64,000 nucleotides of DNA. It comes from Paenibacillus dendritiformis. Its GTDB lineage: Bacteria; Bacillota; Bacilli; Paenibacillales; Paenibacillaceae. The translations under genes were made by a program, and so were the position numbers. The notes beneath the pieces are model-generated. The model did no database searches. It was not told the origin of the DNA and saw only the letters and a list, made by a program, of their open reading frames with translations. The DNA lies in contig NZ_LDIG01000080.1 of assembly GCF_015845845.1 (NCBI RefSeq), forward strand, positions 1-64,000. Reading direction: 5' to 3'. Below are positions 45,150 through 54,595 of this stretch, one piece after another. Numbering within the stretch: position 1 is the stretch's first letter; every line of letters begins with the position of its first letter.

Positions 45150-46164
45150 CACGTTATATGTAAACCAGCCGGACGTTTATATGGCATTGGACGGGGACAA
45201 TATTGTGCTGCTGAAGGGAGAAGAGAAGCTGGGCCGTCTTCCGTTGCACAATCTGGAAGCTATCGTCGCTTTCGGTTATACAGGAGCAAGTCCTGCGTTG
45301 ATGGGGTATTGTGCAGATCGGAATATCGCGATCACCTTTATGACGGTGACCGGCAGATTTCTGGCCAGGGTCATTGGACAGAGCAAAGGAAATGTAGTGC
45401 TGCGGAAAAAGCAATACCTTGTCTCTGAAGATGAGAGCTTGTCCGCGCAAATTGCACGCAATTTTATTGTCGGCAAAATTTATAACCAGAAGTGGATGAT
45501 TGAGCGGATGACGCGAGACTACCCGCTGCGAATCAATGTTGATCAGTTCAAGGAGATTTCCGCGCAGTTATCGTCCCTCATTCTGGAAGTACGGGCTTGT
45601 GAAGATCTGGAACGTTTGCGAGGCTTAGAAGGACAAGCTGCAGTCAGTTACAATAAGGCTTTTGGCCAAATGATTCTGCAACAGACAGACGATTTTTACT
45701 TTCATTCCCGTTCACGCAGGCCGCCGCTGGACAATGTAAATGCGATGTTGTCGCTTGCGTACACATTGTTGGCGAATGATATGGCCTCCGCATTGGAAGC
45801 GGTCGGGCTGGATGCTTATGTCGGATTTTTACATCGCGATCGTCCGGGGCGGGCTTCACTTGCTCTGGACGTAATGGAAGAGCTGCGGGGAATCTATGCG
45901 AACAGATTTGTTCTCACCTTGATTAATAAAAAGATTGTGAACAAGGATGATTTTTACAAGAAGGAAAACGGCGCTGTCTTGATGACAGATGAGGCGAGAA
46001 AAAGATTTTTGCAGGCATGGCAGGATAAGAAACAAGAAAAGATTGTGCATCCCTATCTGGGAGAGAAAATCAGTTGGGGACTTGTCCCGCATGCCCAGGC
46101 CCTGTTGCTAGCTCGTTATTTGCGTGATGATCTAGATGAGTACCCTCCATTTCTCTGGAAGTAG
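45133..46164 (+). CDS. cas1: Cas1, spacer integrase
   Basis: The type I-C Cas1 catalyses spacer insertion. It begins KRLLNTLYVNQPDVYMALDG. The conserved glutamate of the metal site lies in LEGQAAVSYNKAFGQ near residue 165, and the histidine and later acidic residues are in GFLHRDRPGRASLALDVMEE near 233-252. The ATG at 45133 follows GAGGGGAAG; an upstream start at 45115 lies further into cas4. All catalytic positions appear intact, so the system should still be able to adapt. Confidence 0.96.
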   Translation: MKRLLNTLYVNQPDVYMALDGDNIVLLKGEEKLGRLPLHNLEAIVAFGYTGASPALMGYCADRNIAITFMTVTGRFLARVIGQSKGNVVLRKKQYLVSEDESLSAQIARNFIVGKIYNQKWMIERMTRDYPLRINVDQFKEISAQLSSLILEVRACEDLERLRGLEGQAAVSYNKAFGQMILQQTDDFYFHSRSRRPPLDNVNAMLSLAYTLLANDMASALEAVGLDAYVGFLHRDRPGRASLALDVMEELRGIYANRFVLTLINKKIVNKDDFYKKENGAVLMTDEARKRFLQAWQDKKQEKIVHPYLGEKISWGLVPHAQALLLARYLRDDLDEYPPFLWK

Positions 46165-46173
46165 GTAGTATAA

Positions 46174-46464
46174 TTGTTGGTACTAATCACTTATGATGTC
46201 AGCACGACCAGCATTGCCGGGCAGCGCAGGTTACGTAAAGTCGCAAAGTTATGCCAAAATTATGGTCAGAGAGTGCAAAACTCTGTTTTTGAATGCAATG
46301 TAGACGCAGCTCAGTTCGCCAGCTTGAAGATCCAACTTGTCGATATGATTGATGAAAAGGAAGACAGCCTGCGATTTTATCAATTAGGAAACAACTACAA
46401 AAGCAAGGTGGAGCATATTGGCGTGAAGGCATCGATCGATATGGAAGGGACCCTAATTTTCTAG
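46174..46464 (+). CDS. cas2: Cas2, integrase partner
   Basis: The 96-residue ferredoxin-fold partner of Cas1 starts at TTG 46174 and reads LVLITYDVSTTSIAGQRRLR, with the conserved aspartate of the LITYDV strand. The C-terminus (VKASIDMEGTLIF) matches type I-C Cas2. The TAG stop at 46462-46464 touches the first base of the conserved leader dyad, so leader 2 begins exactly where the cas operon ends. Confidence 0.95.
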   Translation: MLVLITYDVSTTSIAGQRRLRKVAKLCQNYGQRVQNSVFECNVDAAQFASLKIQLVDMIDEKEDSLRFYQLGNNYKSKVEHIGVKASIDMEGTLIF

Positions 46465-46652
46465 TGCGAATGTGTAGTGCACATGAAATCCCCGGGGGAT
46501 TCGCACCACATTTTTTTCATATTATGGATAAAAACCATTTTGTGATTTATTACAGAAGTGAGAAACCACCTAGTTTAGATTGATTCTATAGCTAATTTGA
46601 TTAATTGAATCATAGTAAGAACGAAAAATGATTGTAACAATCATTTTTCGCT
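46464..46652 (+). promoter_or_regulatory. Leader of CRISPR array 2
   Basis: It closely resembles leader 1. The 43-base element bounded by GTGCGAAT (46464-46471) and ATTCGCAC (46499-46506) opens it, GATTGATTCTATAGC lies in the middle, and the AACGAAAAATGATT/AATCATTTTTCGCT hairpin (46620-46652) abuts the first repeat. Confidence 0.8.
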
Positions 46653-47011
46653 GTCGCATCCCACGTGGATGCGTGGATTGAAATTATATCCGTAGGCATG
46701 AGAGAGGCAAAAAGGCAAGTCGCATCCCACGTGGATGCGTGGATTGAAATTCCAGGAACTTCTTGATGCTTTCAACGTGGCTTGTCGCATCCCACGTGGA
46801 TGCGTGGATTGAAATTCATACTGTATCGTGCGCTTAACGACCGTGCAAGTCGCATCCCACGTGGATGCGTGGATTGAAATTTCCTCGCTTGTCCATTCGG
46901 TCTCGTACGTGTAGTCGCATCCCACGTGGATGCGTGGATTGAAATCATGCACGGATGAGCAGATTGAACGGAAATACGGTCGCATCCCACGCGGAAGCAG
47001 TGGATTGAAAT
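46653..47011 (+). CRISPR. CRISPR array 2, type I-C, 6 repeats and 5 spacers
   Basis: The repeat differs from arrays 1 and 3 at two bases: GCATCC-CACGT-GGATGC replaces GCATCC-TACGC-GGATGC, so both changes fall in the predicted loop. Repeats begin at 46653, 46719, 46784, 46849, 46914 and 46979. The sixth is degenerate (33 bases, with GGAAGC), and a more decayed remnant lies near 47048. Spacers are about 33-35 bases. This short array lies directly behind cas2. Confidence 0.95.
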
Positions 47012-47168
47012 CCGTAACACGCCGAATGTCGAACGCACTTTTCCCATCGTATCCCACGTGGTTGCTTCACTCCAGATTCGAATAGATGAGCGGTATGCTA
47101 ATCCTTGACCCACTGTGAGTATGCTATAATATTGGCAAGTTTATAGCCTAATGGAAGGAGTAAATGCA

Positions 47169-47345
47169 ATGGAGCGTGTTCAGGCCTTCCGAAAATTAAT
47201 TAGGCTTACAGGGGATAGAGCCAAACTGGATGCAAAAGCAAACGGGACTTACGTTGTGTATAAAACGGATAAAGGTCAAATCGTCAAAGAATATGTTAAT
47301 GGTGAGATTATAACATTAAACGATCCAGGGTTGCCTCATGAGTGA
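47169..47345 (+). CDS. Small antitoxin-like protein
   Basis: This is a 58-residue charged protein (MERVQAFRKLIRLTGDRAKL, then DKGQIVKEYVNGEI) whose gene overlaps a zeta-toxin-like reading frame by eight bases. Small proteins in this position are usually the antitoxins of zeta-type kinases. The ATG at 47169 follows GGAAGGA; an upstream ATG at 47151 overlaps that site. The antitoxin label is inferred from context. The frame itself is intact. Confidence 0.6.
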   Translation: MERVQAFRKLIRLTGDRAKLDAKANGTYVVYKTDKGQIVKEYVNGEIITLNDPGLPHE

Positions 47346-47921
47346 ACCTTCCGCAGTAATATATGTATTTGCCGGAAATAATGGCAGCGGTAAAAGTACA
47401 ATTCGAGATTTGATTGTAGATATACTGGGATTTAGTATGAATATTGATCCTGACGCCTTGGCTCGTGGCATTGATCCGAATCAACCAGAGAGTCGTAAAT
47501 TTTCAGCAGGTAAAAGAAGCGATCAAGATTGCTAGAGACTGTATACGCAATAAACGGGATTTTTCTATAGAAACGGCTTTGACTGGGGGGAATGCAGTAC
47601 GACTTATACGAGATGCGAGAGCAAAGGGATTTAAAGAAACGATGTTTTTGTGGGTCCTGGTGATTCTCATCTCAATATAGAACGGGTTGCCGCAAGAGTT
47701 CGAAACGGCGGGCGCCATATTCCGGCTGGAGATATTATAAGAAGGTATAAACATCGCTCCAAAATTTGATTTCCCATCTTCATCTTATTGATTATTTAAT
47801 CGTTGTCGACAATAGCGAATCAAGCGGCGAAATTGTTCTGGATGTAGAAGATGGATCAATAAAATACGAGGCCAAGCTAATACCACAGTGGGTCCAACAA
47901 ATAAAGGATAGTCTTAAGTAA
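47338..47921 (+). pseudogene. Zeta-toxin-like kinase, decayed
   Basis: Four pieces in shifting frames rebuild a zeta-toxin-like protein of about 190 residues. The first has the P-loop YVFAGNNGSGKSTIRD and the IDPDALARGI motif. The second has ARDCIRNKRDFSIETALTGG, the substrate-binding region of these UDP-sugar kinases. The third has ERVAARVRNGGRHIPAGDII followed by RRYKHRS. The last ends IPQWVQQIKDSLK. Frameshifts lie near 47500, 47650 and 47760, so no active toxin is expected. The preceding antitoxin-like gene is intact. The module lies between CRISPR arrays 2 and 3. Confidence 0.75.
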
Positions 47922-48139
47922 TACTTTTAGGCGAAAAAAGAAACTTGCTCTCTTTTTCGGAATCTAGCATGAATAGACTAGGAAATATGTTTCGTGCTGC
48001 AATAATGCCCGTAACAATCATGAACTTAAGGTAGGTGTATGACAGAAATACACTCACCAGATAAGGTTTTCCTCCTGAAAAAATTGAAGTGACATATAGC
48101 GAAGAAGACTGGATTAACATGGGTGGGGCTGTTATCTGC
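47922..48139. other. Gap between the toxin remnant and leader 3
   Basis: No gene is supported. A short open stretch before 48120 (EVTYSEEDWINMGGAVIC in plus frame) could be the tail of a lost gene, but it has no start or motif. Confidence 0.3.
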
Positions 48140-48330
48140 AGGTGCGAATGTCTAGTGCACATAAAATCACTGGGGGATTCGTACCTTGTTTTTTCTATAT
48201 TATGGGTAATATTCTTTTTATCGTTTGTTACTGACTTGGAAAAACCTCTTTTTAGAGGCTATGGTATGGATGTTTTGATTGATTCGGTCATATCAAGGGC
48301 CAAAATTGATTGTTACTATCATATTTCGCT
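48140..48330 (+). promoter_or_regulatory. Leader of CRISPR array 3 (diverged)
   Basis: The 43-base element is retained, with GTGCGAAT at 48140-48147 and a slightly altered inverse ATTCGTAC at 48175-48182. The repeat-proximal hairpin of leaders 1 and 2 is eroded here: only ATTGATTG...ATCATATTTCGCT remains. Array 3 may therefore be less active in acquisition. Confidence 0.7.
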
Positions 48331-49294
48331 GTCGCATCCTACGCGGATGCGTGGATTGAAATTGTCGCCAGGAAGGGAATCCGGACGCGGGAAACGAGTC
48401 GCATCCTACGCGGATGCGTGGATTGAAATAGTCGATGACAACAATCAGACAGCACATATGCCCGTCGCATCCTACGCGGATGCGTGGATTGAAATACGTG
48501 GACTTTTACGATCCGGGCCTGCCCATTGAAGTCGCATCCTACGCGGATGCGTGGATTGAAATCTCTTTGGAAGATGTCGACATCTGCGTGGTTCCGTCGC
48601 ATCCTACGCGGATGCGTGGATTGAAATTCTGGCCGGGTATGACTGCTCCGCATCCAGCAAGTGTCGCATCCTACGCGGATGCGTGGATTGAAATAAAATC
48701 TGCTATTTCCTGCAATTTCTTTCTGGACGGTCGCATCCTACGCGGATGCGTGGATTGAAATAGTCATTTCAGGCTCAAGGGATAGTGACTGCAGCCGTCG
48801 CATCCTACGCGGATGCGTGGATTGAAATCAAGATGTGCTTGTATGGTCGCCGGCTCCAGTGGGTCGCATCCTACGCGGATGCGTGGATTGAAATCGTCAG
48901 GATATCGAGATAAATCCGCAGGCTCTCAACGTCGCATCCTACGCGGATGCGTGGATTGAAATATGGCAGCCCGCCGGGAAGGGGCGAACAGCGTGAGGTC
49001 GCATCCTACGCGGATGCGTGGATTGAAATATTCTACGTAGTCCATGACGATAACATCCGGACGCGTCGCATCCTACGCGGATGCGTGGATTGAAATTCGA
49101 CCACTCATAGGTTCGCGAGCAGCCCATACTGTCGCATCCTACGCGGATGCGTGGATTGAAATCCGTATCTGCATGGCACGGCGGGGACGGTGGAGGGTCG
49201 CATCCTACGCGGATGCGTGGATTGAAATGGCAGGGTGGCCGCCGGGATGGATGATCGTTACGGTCGCATCCTACGCGGATGCGTGGATTGAATT
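48331..49294 (+). CRISPR. CRISPR array 3, type I-C, 15 repeats and 14 spacers
   Basis: The repeat is identical to array 1 (loop TACGC). Repeats begin at 48331, 48398, 48464, 48531 and so on to 49263, with spacers of 34-36 bases. The fifteenth ends GAATT instead of GAAAT. Three more decayed repeats follow: an internally deleted copy near 49328, one at 49377 and one at 49441. The distal end is thus eroding while the leader side is regular. Confidence 0.96.
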
Positions 49295-49468
49295 GGAATG
49301 TCGAAGGATACGTGTCTCCGAGCTGTGGTCGCATCCTTGAAATAAAGAAAGAGCCGAGACAGCATGTCAAACAGCAGTCGTATCCTACGGATGGTGGATT
49401 GGAATCGTAAAGTCACCGTGATGAACAATAAACCGGGCATGTCGTATCCTTCACGGATGCACAAAGTA

Positions 49469-49517
49469 AAAAACGGCCCCGCTTGCGATAAGATTTACTC
49501 GCAACCCCAGCGGGCCG
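49469..49517 (-). terminator. Minus-strand hairpin facing array 3
   Basis: CGGCCC/GGGCCG and TTGCG/CGCAA pair across 49474-49517 with an internal loop. Read on the minus strand the hairpin is followed by TTTTTTAC, as in an intrinsic terminator, which would stop antisense transcription from running into array 3. Bases 49518-49760 hold no gene I can support. Confidence 0.45.
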
Positions 49518-49779
49518 CATCCCCTAATCCCATCCCACGGAACAGCCTCTCTTCCCTTCACACTTACACATCCCTCACTTTCTCTCTCCTCATACCTAGC
49601 CGCTCACCTCCCAACTCCATCCAGCCAAAAATACAATGGCAGCTTTCCCCGTACATGCACTTCTGGGCCATCGCCTACATACAATGTATCACTGCGCCGG
49701 GATTCGGCTTGCTGCGAAGAGATACCGCTAGGCGCAAATCGCAGAATAGAACGTTGTCAGACTCCTGGAGGTGGCTAGC

Positions 49780-50487
49780 ATGACGGGTTTATTTGCTGCA
49801 ATCGCCGTGTTCATCAAGCAATTGACGCTGCTTGTATCCTACGTCAAGAACAATGCGTTTCCGCAGCCGTTGGCGGAAGAGGATGAGATGAAGCATTTGC
49901 AGCGGATGGCGGAAGGCAATGCACAGTCGCGCAACACGCTCATTGAGCACAATCTCCGCCTGGTTGCGCACATCGTGAAGAAATTCGACAACACCGGAGA
50001 AGACTTGGAGGACTTGATTTCCATCGGCACAATCGGACTCATCAAAGCGATCGAGAGCTTCCAGCCGAACAAGGGAACGAAGCTGGCGACCTTCGCCGCC
50101 CGCTGCATCGAGAACGAGATCTTGATGCATCTTCGCTCTTTGAAAAAGACGCGCAAAGATGTCTCCCTTCATGATCCGATCGGGACGGACAAGGAAGGCA
50201 ACGAAATCACGCTAATAGATATTCTTGGCACGGACGGCGATGAAGTCGTCGATAAAGTGCAGCTCAAAATTGAGAAAAGTAAAATATACCGGAATCTGGA
50301 TATTCTCGATGAGCGGGAGCAGGAAGTGATTCGCGGCCGCTTCGGTCTGGATGGGGGCGGGGAGGAACGGACACAGCGGGAGATTGCCAAGGAGTTGGGC
50401 ATCTCGCGCAGCTATGTCTCCCGGATAGAGAAACGGGCGTTAATGAAGCTCTACCATGAATTTTACAAAAATAAAGGTCACTTGTAA
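49780..50487 (+). CDS. sigK: Sporulation sigma factor SigK (pro-sigma-K), uninterrupted
   Basis: SigK directs late mother-cell transcription during sporulation. The hydrophobic pro-sequence ([20 protein letters not shown]) is at the N-terminus. Region 2 follows, with [13 protein letters not shown] and [18 protein letters not shown]. Region 4 has a helix-turn-helix, [20 protein letters not shown]. The full 235 residues are in one frame, unlike B. subtilis where a prophage-like element splits the gene. The ATG at 49780 follows GGAGG. It would be made as an inactive precursor and cleaved at the pro-sequence. Confidence 0.96.
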   Translation: MTGLFAAIAVFIKQLTLLVSYVKNNAFPQPLAEEDEMKHLQRMAEGNAQSRNTLIEHNLRLVAHIVKKFDNTGEDLEDLISIGTIGLIKAIESFQPNKGTKLATFAARCIENEILMHLRSLKKTRKDVSLHDPIGTDKEGNEITLIDILGTDGDEVVDKVQLKIEKSKIYRNLDILDEREQEVIRGRFGLDGGGEERTQREIAKELGISRSYVSRIEKRALMKLYHEFYKNKGHL

Positions 50488-50605
50488 CAGCCGCATTGCG
50501 AGAAGGCCAGCCCTGTCCTGGTCCAATCCGCTCCATGATTGTCCCGTGCAACACGGCCCCGGAGCCGTGCTGCGCGGGCATTCGCGATCGGCGGGGGCCA
50601 TCGCG

Positions 50606-50983
50606 TCATGTCGTGCTGCGGCTCTGAATGGTGCCGTCCTGCCTGTGAATGACGATATCGGCTCCATCGGACGCCTTCCGCTGCTGAGCGTATTGAACGG
50701 CCTCCTGCTTCGTCGGCGCCGTCATGAGCGGATGCTTCCGCCCTTCGGCTTTTACCGCCCAGTCTTCGCCGGCCGGGACGACATGAAGGACGTGATCCGG
50801 CCCCGAATGGTCCGGGAAGTGCTCTCCATGCCATTTTTTGGCCTGCGCGGTCGCGATCGCAATCGCGCGTCCTTCTTCCATGCCATCTTCCAATAAAGCG
50901 TTGGCGATCTCAATCGCCTTGGCCCGCACCTCAGACAGCAGATGCTTCATGGACGGAGGATAGTTGTGCTCGTTCCATGGCAT
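50606..50983 (-). CDS. DUF2188-type small stress-like protein (YdaT-like)
   Basis: The C-terminal half (HVVPAGEDWAVKAEGRKHPL to DIVIHRQDGTIQSR) is a DUF2188 domain, and the N-terminal helices (MPWNEHNYPPSMKHL) match YdaT-like proteins of Bacillus. Function is unknown; B. subtilis ydaT belongs to the general stress group. The ATG at 50983 follows AAGGAGG; the longer frame to 51133 has no ribosome binding site. The gene converges on sigK with a 118-base gap. Confidence 0.8.
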   Translation of the reverse strand: MPWNEHNYPPSMKHLLSEVRAKAIEIANALLEDGMEEGRAIAIATAQAKKWHGEHFPDHSGPDHVLHVVPAGEDWAVKAEGRKHPLMTAPTKQEAVQYAQQRKASDGADIVIHRQDGTIQSRSTT

Positions 50984-51120
50984 TCGGCTTCCCTCCTTGC
51001 TGCATAGGGTTGTCCATACTTTACCCGGATGCGTCTCCGGGCAAACCGGTACCTGCTCCGGCGGGGCGAATTTGCTATAATGAACGAGCCGGAACAACGA
51101 GATGGACGAGAGGAAGGAAG

Positions 51121-51783
51121 ATGGCAATGACATCAGAGGCGAACACAGAAGCAGTATTCAGCAAGGCAACGGATAGCCCGGTGCCACGCTACATATGCCG
51201 CCGCGTGCCCGACGGCGAGGCGGATTGGAAGGGGGCGGAGGCGGCGGTCCTGGCCGATGTCGTCACCGGGCAAGCTCCGCGCTACCGCACCCAGGTTCAG
51301 GCCTGCTGGTCCAAGCGGAGCTTATATCTTCGCTTCGAATGCGAGGATGAGCGCATTGTAAGCCCTTATACGAAGCGGGATGAGCCCTTGTTCGAAGCGG
51401 ATGTGGTGGAATGCTTCATCCAGCCGGGGGAAGACGCCGACGCGTATTATGAATTCAACATCAGCCCGCATAATGTCGTCTTCGATTCGCGAATCGTCTG
51501 CGAACCGGGCAAGGACAAGCTGTTCCAGCCCGAGTGGGATGCCGGGCTGCTGCGGACGACAGTAACCTATGTCAGCGAGCCGAAGCGGCTCCTTGTCTAT
51601 GAGGCGGCAATCGCGTTTGAGGATCTGGGGCAGGCCCCTCGGCCGGGAGACTGCTGGCGCATCAATTGGTTCCGGATCGACGAGGGCGAGGACGGACAGC
51701 GGACGTTCGATGCCTGGTCGCCGACGGGCGCGGTGAATTTCCATGTGCCGGAACGGTTCGGGCGGATTCTGTTCGAAGCATAG
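51121..51783 (+). CDS. Family-9 carbohydrate-binding-like protein
   Basis: The 220-residue protein matches the DOMON/CBM9-like fold used in many Paenibacillus proteins. Signs are a tryptophan-rich strand (VQACWSKRSLYLRFECEDE), the block DVVECFIQPGEDADAYYEFN and the terminal WSPTGAVNFHVPERFGRI. There is no signal peptide, so it may act in the cytoplasm or as a free module. The ATG at 51121 follows GAGGAAGGA. It is divergent from the DUF2188 gene and convergent with the pseudogene to its right. Confidence 0.75.
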   Translation: MAMTSEANTEAVFSKATDSPVPRYICRRVPDGEADWKGAEAAVLADVVTGQAPRYRTQVQACWSKRSLYLRFECEDERIVSPYTKRDEPLFEADVVECFIQPGEDADAYYEFNISPHNVVFDSRIVCEPGKDKLFQPEWDAGLLRTTVTYVSEPKRLLVYEAAIAFEDLGQAPRPGDCWRINWFRIDEGEDGQRTFDAWSPTGAVNFHVPERFGRILFEA

Positions 51784-51840
51784 AGATTTCCGAAAGAGGA
51801 AGGTTCAACAAAAAGCTGCGACAATCTGCAACAATGAAAG

Positions 51841-51885
51841 AAGGCTTCCCGCCAACGGCTGTAACAGCCCGACGCGGGAAGCCTT
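51841..51885. terminator. Bidirectional hairpin between convergent genes
   Basis: AAGGCTTCCCGC at 51841-51852 pairs perfectly with GCGGGAAGCCTT at 51874-51885, and GGCT/AGCC pairs inside. It lies between two convergent genes. T tracts are weak on both sides. Confidence 0.65.
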
Positions 51886-51927
51886 GCTCATGAGGTCTGC
51901 CGCATGCCCGAGGCAGCCGGGACGCGG

Positions 51928-54183
51928 CTATTGAACGCCCGGAGTAATCCCAATCTCCACGCCGCCAGCCGGGTGAATGAAGCTGATTGCGAAGGTCGGG
52001 ACGCTTCATCCCAGGCGAGATCGAACGGGTATGCCTGGCCGCCGCGCTGCACGGTCACGTGCGCCGGGGCAGTCGGCGCATAGAACCGCAGCACCGCCCG
52101 GACACCGGCCGGCCCGCGCGCCGTATAGCGCCGGGACTTCGCTTGTCCAGCATCGGCGGGACCGTCGTCCGGCTCCGGGACAACCCGTCCGGCCGCGGCG
52201 ACGAGGACCAGCTCCCGGCCGCTCTGCTGCGCCTGCTTCAGATCATACAGCAAGGCCTGTTCCCCCGGCCCGATCGTCACGCTTGGCCGCACCGATAATT
52301 GCCCGTCGAACAAATCGACGAACGGGCCTTCCAGGGTGACCGGATCGCTGCGGCAGCTCTCCTCAAGCACGGCTGCGGCCACGTACGGGCCCCGCTTGGC
52401 GACGAGCGCATGGGAAGGCGTCCAGCCTGCCGCCGACGGACCGTGGACCGCCGCCCATGCTGCCTTCACCGCGCCGCGCAGCCGGTTGGCGTCGTCCGCG
52501 GAGCGAGTGAAGCGGGCAGGATGCTCCGGCAGGTAAGCAACCGCGCCCCGGCCAATGCGCGTGATGGCCAGTTCCCCGTCCTGGCTCTCCATCGCGGCTC
52601 CCAGCGTCTCGAACAGATGCTGCGCCGGGCTGTCATACGTACGCGTTCCCGCGTTCCACCATTCGCGTACGGCATGATACGGATCGCTGCCATCCCCGAC
52701 ATACAGCAGAACCCCACCGGCTTGCACCCATTGCGCCAGCCCGTAATGGATATCCATATGCTCCGGCTTCATGAATTCATAGCTGACGATTAGCAGCCCG
52801 TACTCGTTCAAATAGTGCGGAATCCGGCGCACATTGTCCAGTTGGACCGGTCGGACCGGATACCCGTGCTTCAGCAGCGGCATCGCCAAGCCAAAGAACG
52901 CATCCCACGTAATATGCTCCATCTCGGAAGCGAACCGCTCTTCCTCCCGCACCCGTTCCCAATCGAGCGACAAATCGAGCCGCTGGTACATGCAGGAAGC
53001 GGCGACCAGCACTCCGATGCCGGGAAGGGAGGCCGTCCGCCCAGGGGATTCCTCACCGGACGTCCTGTCCGGTGATTGATCCAGAACCTGCTCCGACGTA
53101 CCGGCCTGGCCCCCCAGCGGCATGTGCTGAAGCGCATGCATCACCGCCTGCAGGATCGTTCCATACGCTTCCGGCAGCGGCACCTTGCCCGAGCGATCCG
53201 CGGACAAATAGGACCGGCCATAGATGCGATGCGACCAAGGCGCCACTTCATAATGATCGATATGGGGGTGGAGGAGGGAAGCGACGACGGTTTTTTTATA
53301 ATTGGCCTCGTAATCTTCCCAGGTCCGTCCGGGATGGTCTTCAATCGGATCATGCAGGAACCACATGCGGCGGTCGCTTCCCCGCACGAGCTCTTGCATG
53401 ACGCCATACTCCAAATACGCCGTCTCGAACGTCCGCTCCCGCCGTTCGCCTTCATACACGTTCGGCACACGCGAAGTGCCTGTCCAGACTTGGGCGATAT
53501 AGCCGTCGATGCCGGCCATGTCCATGAGCTTCGACTCCGGGCTCACAATGCGCCATTGGCAATAGTTGATGAGGCTGTGCGTCGCCACGTACACATGGAT
53601 ATGACGCCCGTGCGCATGCTTGGCGTAAGACTTGAGCCCGGAGGTGATGCGCTCCAGCGCCGGGCATACAAATGCGCCTTCAGCTTGGACGCCCGGTACT
53701 GGGCATCCGGCGACTGATGAGGCGGCATCCACGGCTATAATACAGCTCCCATTCACGCCGGAACGAAGGGGAATACCCGGCCTCCACCCAAAATTCCGGA
53801 TCTTCCATAAAAAAGGCGTCTAGACCCGGCATCCACGGCCTTTTTCAACCGTTCCGTTATGTAATCCGCGAAAGACACCGTCGGCACCATATAAGGCACA
53901 TCATCGGTCTCATGAATAAGCCGGGTCCCGTTGGCCCGGGTCTGTCCCTCGTCCCAATGCTGGCGCCCGTCGAACCTCCCGTTCAAATAAGGCTGGTATT
54001 CGCCCCATGCGGTGCCGGTCATGAGACCGACGCGATACCCTTGGGCCGACCAGCCGCGTATCCGCTCCTCCATCGTGTCATCCATTCCATACACCAAGAC
54101 CATGTCGGTCTGTAGATCGAAGCTTCATACGAAGCGATTTCCTGAAAGGCCGTCTTCTCGCCAGGACGCTGCCGGTTCAGCAT
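51928..54183 (-). pseudogene. Glycoside-hydrolase-like protein, multiply frameshifted
   Basis: Pieces in all three minus frames join into one protein of about 750 residues. It starts at ATG 54183 after AAGGG and ends HPAGGVEIGITPGVQ at the TAG at 51928-51930. Shifts are needed near 54115, 53820, 53730, 53670 and 52005. The longest piece alone has about 600 codons. It contains a central region (LLIVSYEFMKPEHMDIHYGL, AQWVQAGGVLLYVGDG) resembling the amidotransferase-like domain of beta-galactosidase-type enzymes, preceded by a barrel-like region. The exact family is not recognised. Five shifts mean a decayed gene or a poorly resolved sequence. Confidence 0.65.
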
Positions 54184-54406
54184 CGTCATCCCTTCTTCCT
54201 GATTGAAGTGGTCATCGGCCAGGCGCTGTGGCCTGCCATGCGAATCGCCCTCCATTGTACACCTCGCGGGAAGCGTTGCCAACCGGGCTTGTCACAGCTC
54301 TAGCCTGAGGCCTTTCCCTAATAATCGTGTCATTTGGATATGTGCCCCATTCAGGCCCAACTGCATACGTTAGAAGCAAGGGATAACCGGAAAGGATGAT
54401 GGACTT

Positions 54407-54499
54407 ATGGAAATGAAGCTGCAAGCGTGGGATATTATCTTGGTGCTGTTCGTCCTCTTGGTCATCGTGTGCCTGCTGCTGTTCGGATTAGGGCTGTAA
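54407..54499 (+). CDS. Small hydrophobic peptide upstream of spoVA (30 aa)
   Basis: This 30-residue frame encodes a polar start (MEMKLQAWD) and one membrane segment (IILVLFVLLVIVCLLLFGLG). AAAGGA lies about ten bases upstream. It resembles in design the tiny sporulation membrane peptides of Bacillota, such as the YjcZ/SscA group, but no specific match is claimed. It lies 97 bases before spoVAC on the same strand. Its small size limits confidence. Confidence 0.5.
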   Translation: MEMKLQAWDIILVLFVLLVIVCLLLFGLGL

Positions 54500-54595
54500 C
54501 TTGGTGGACCATGGAGAAGAGACATATTTTATCCGCCAATGACAAATACTGAATGCATACAACTGAAAATCAGATTGGATGCAGGAGGTGACTCA

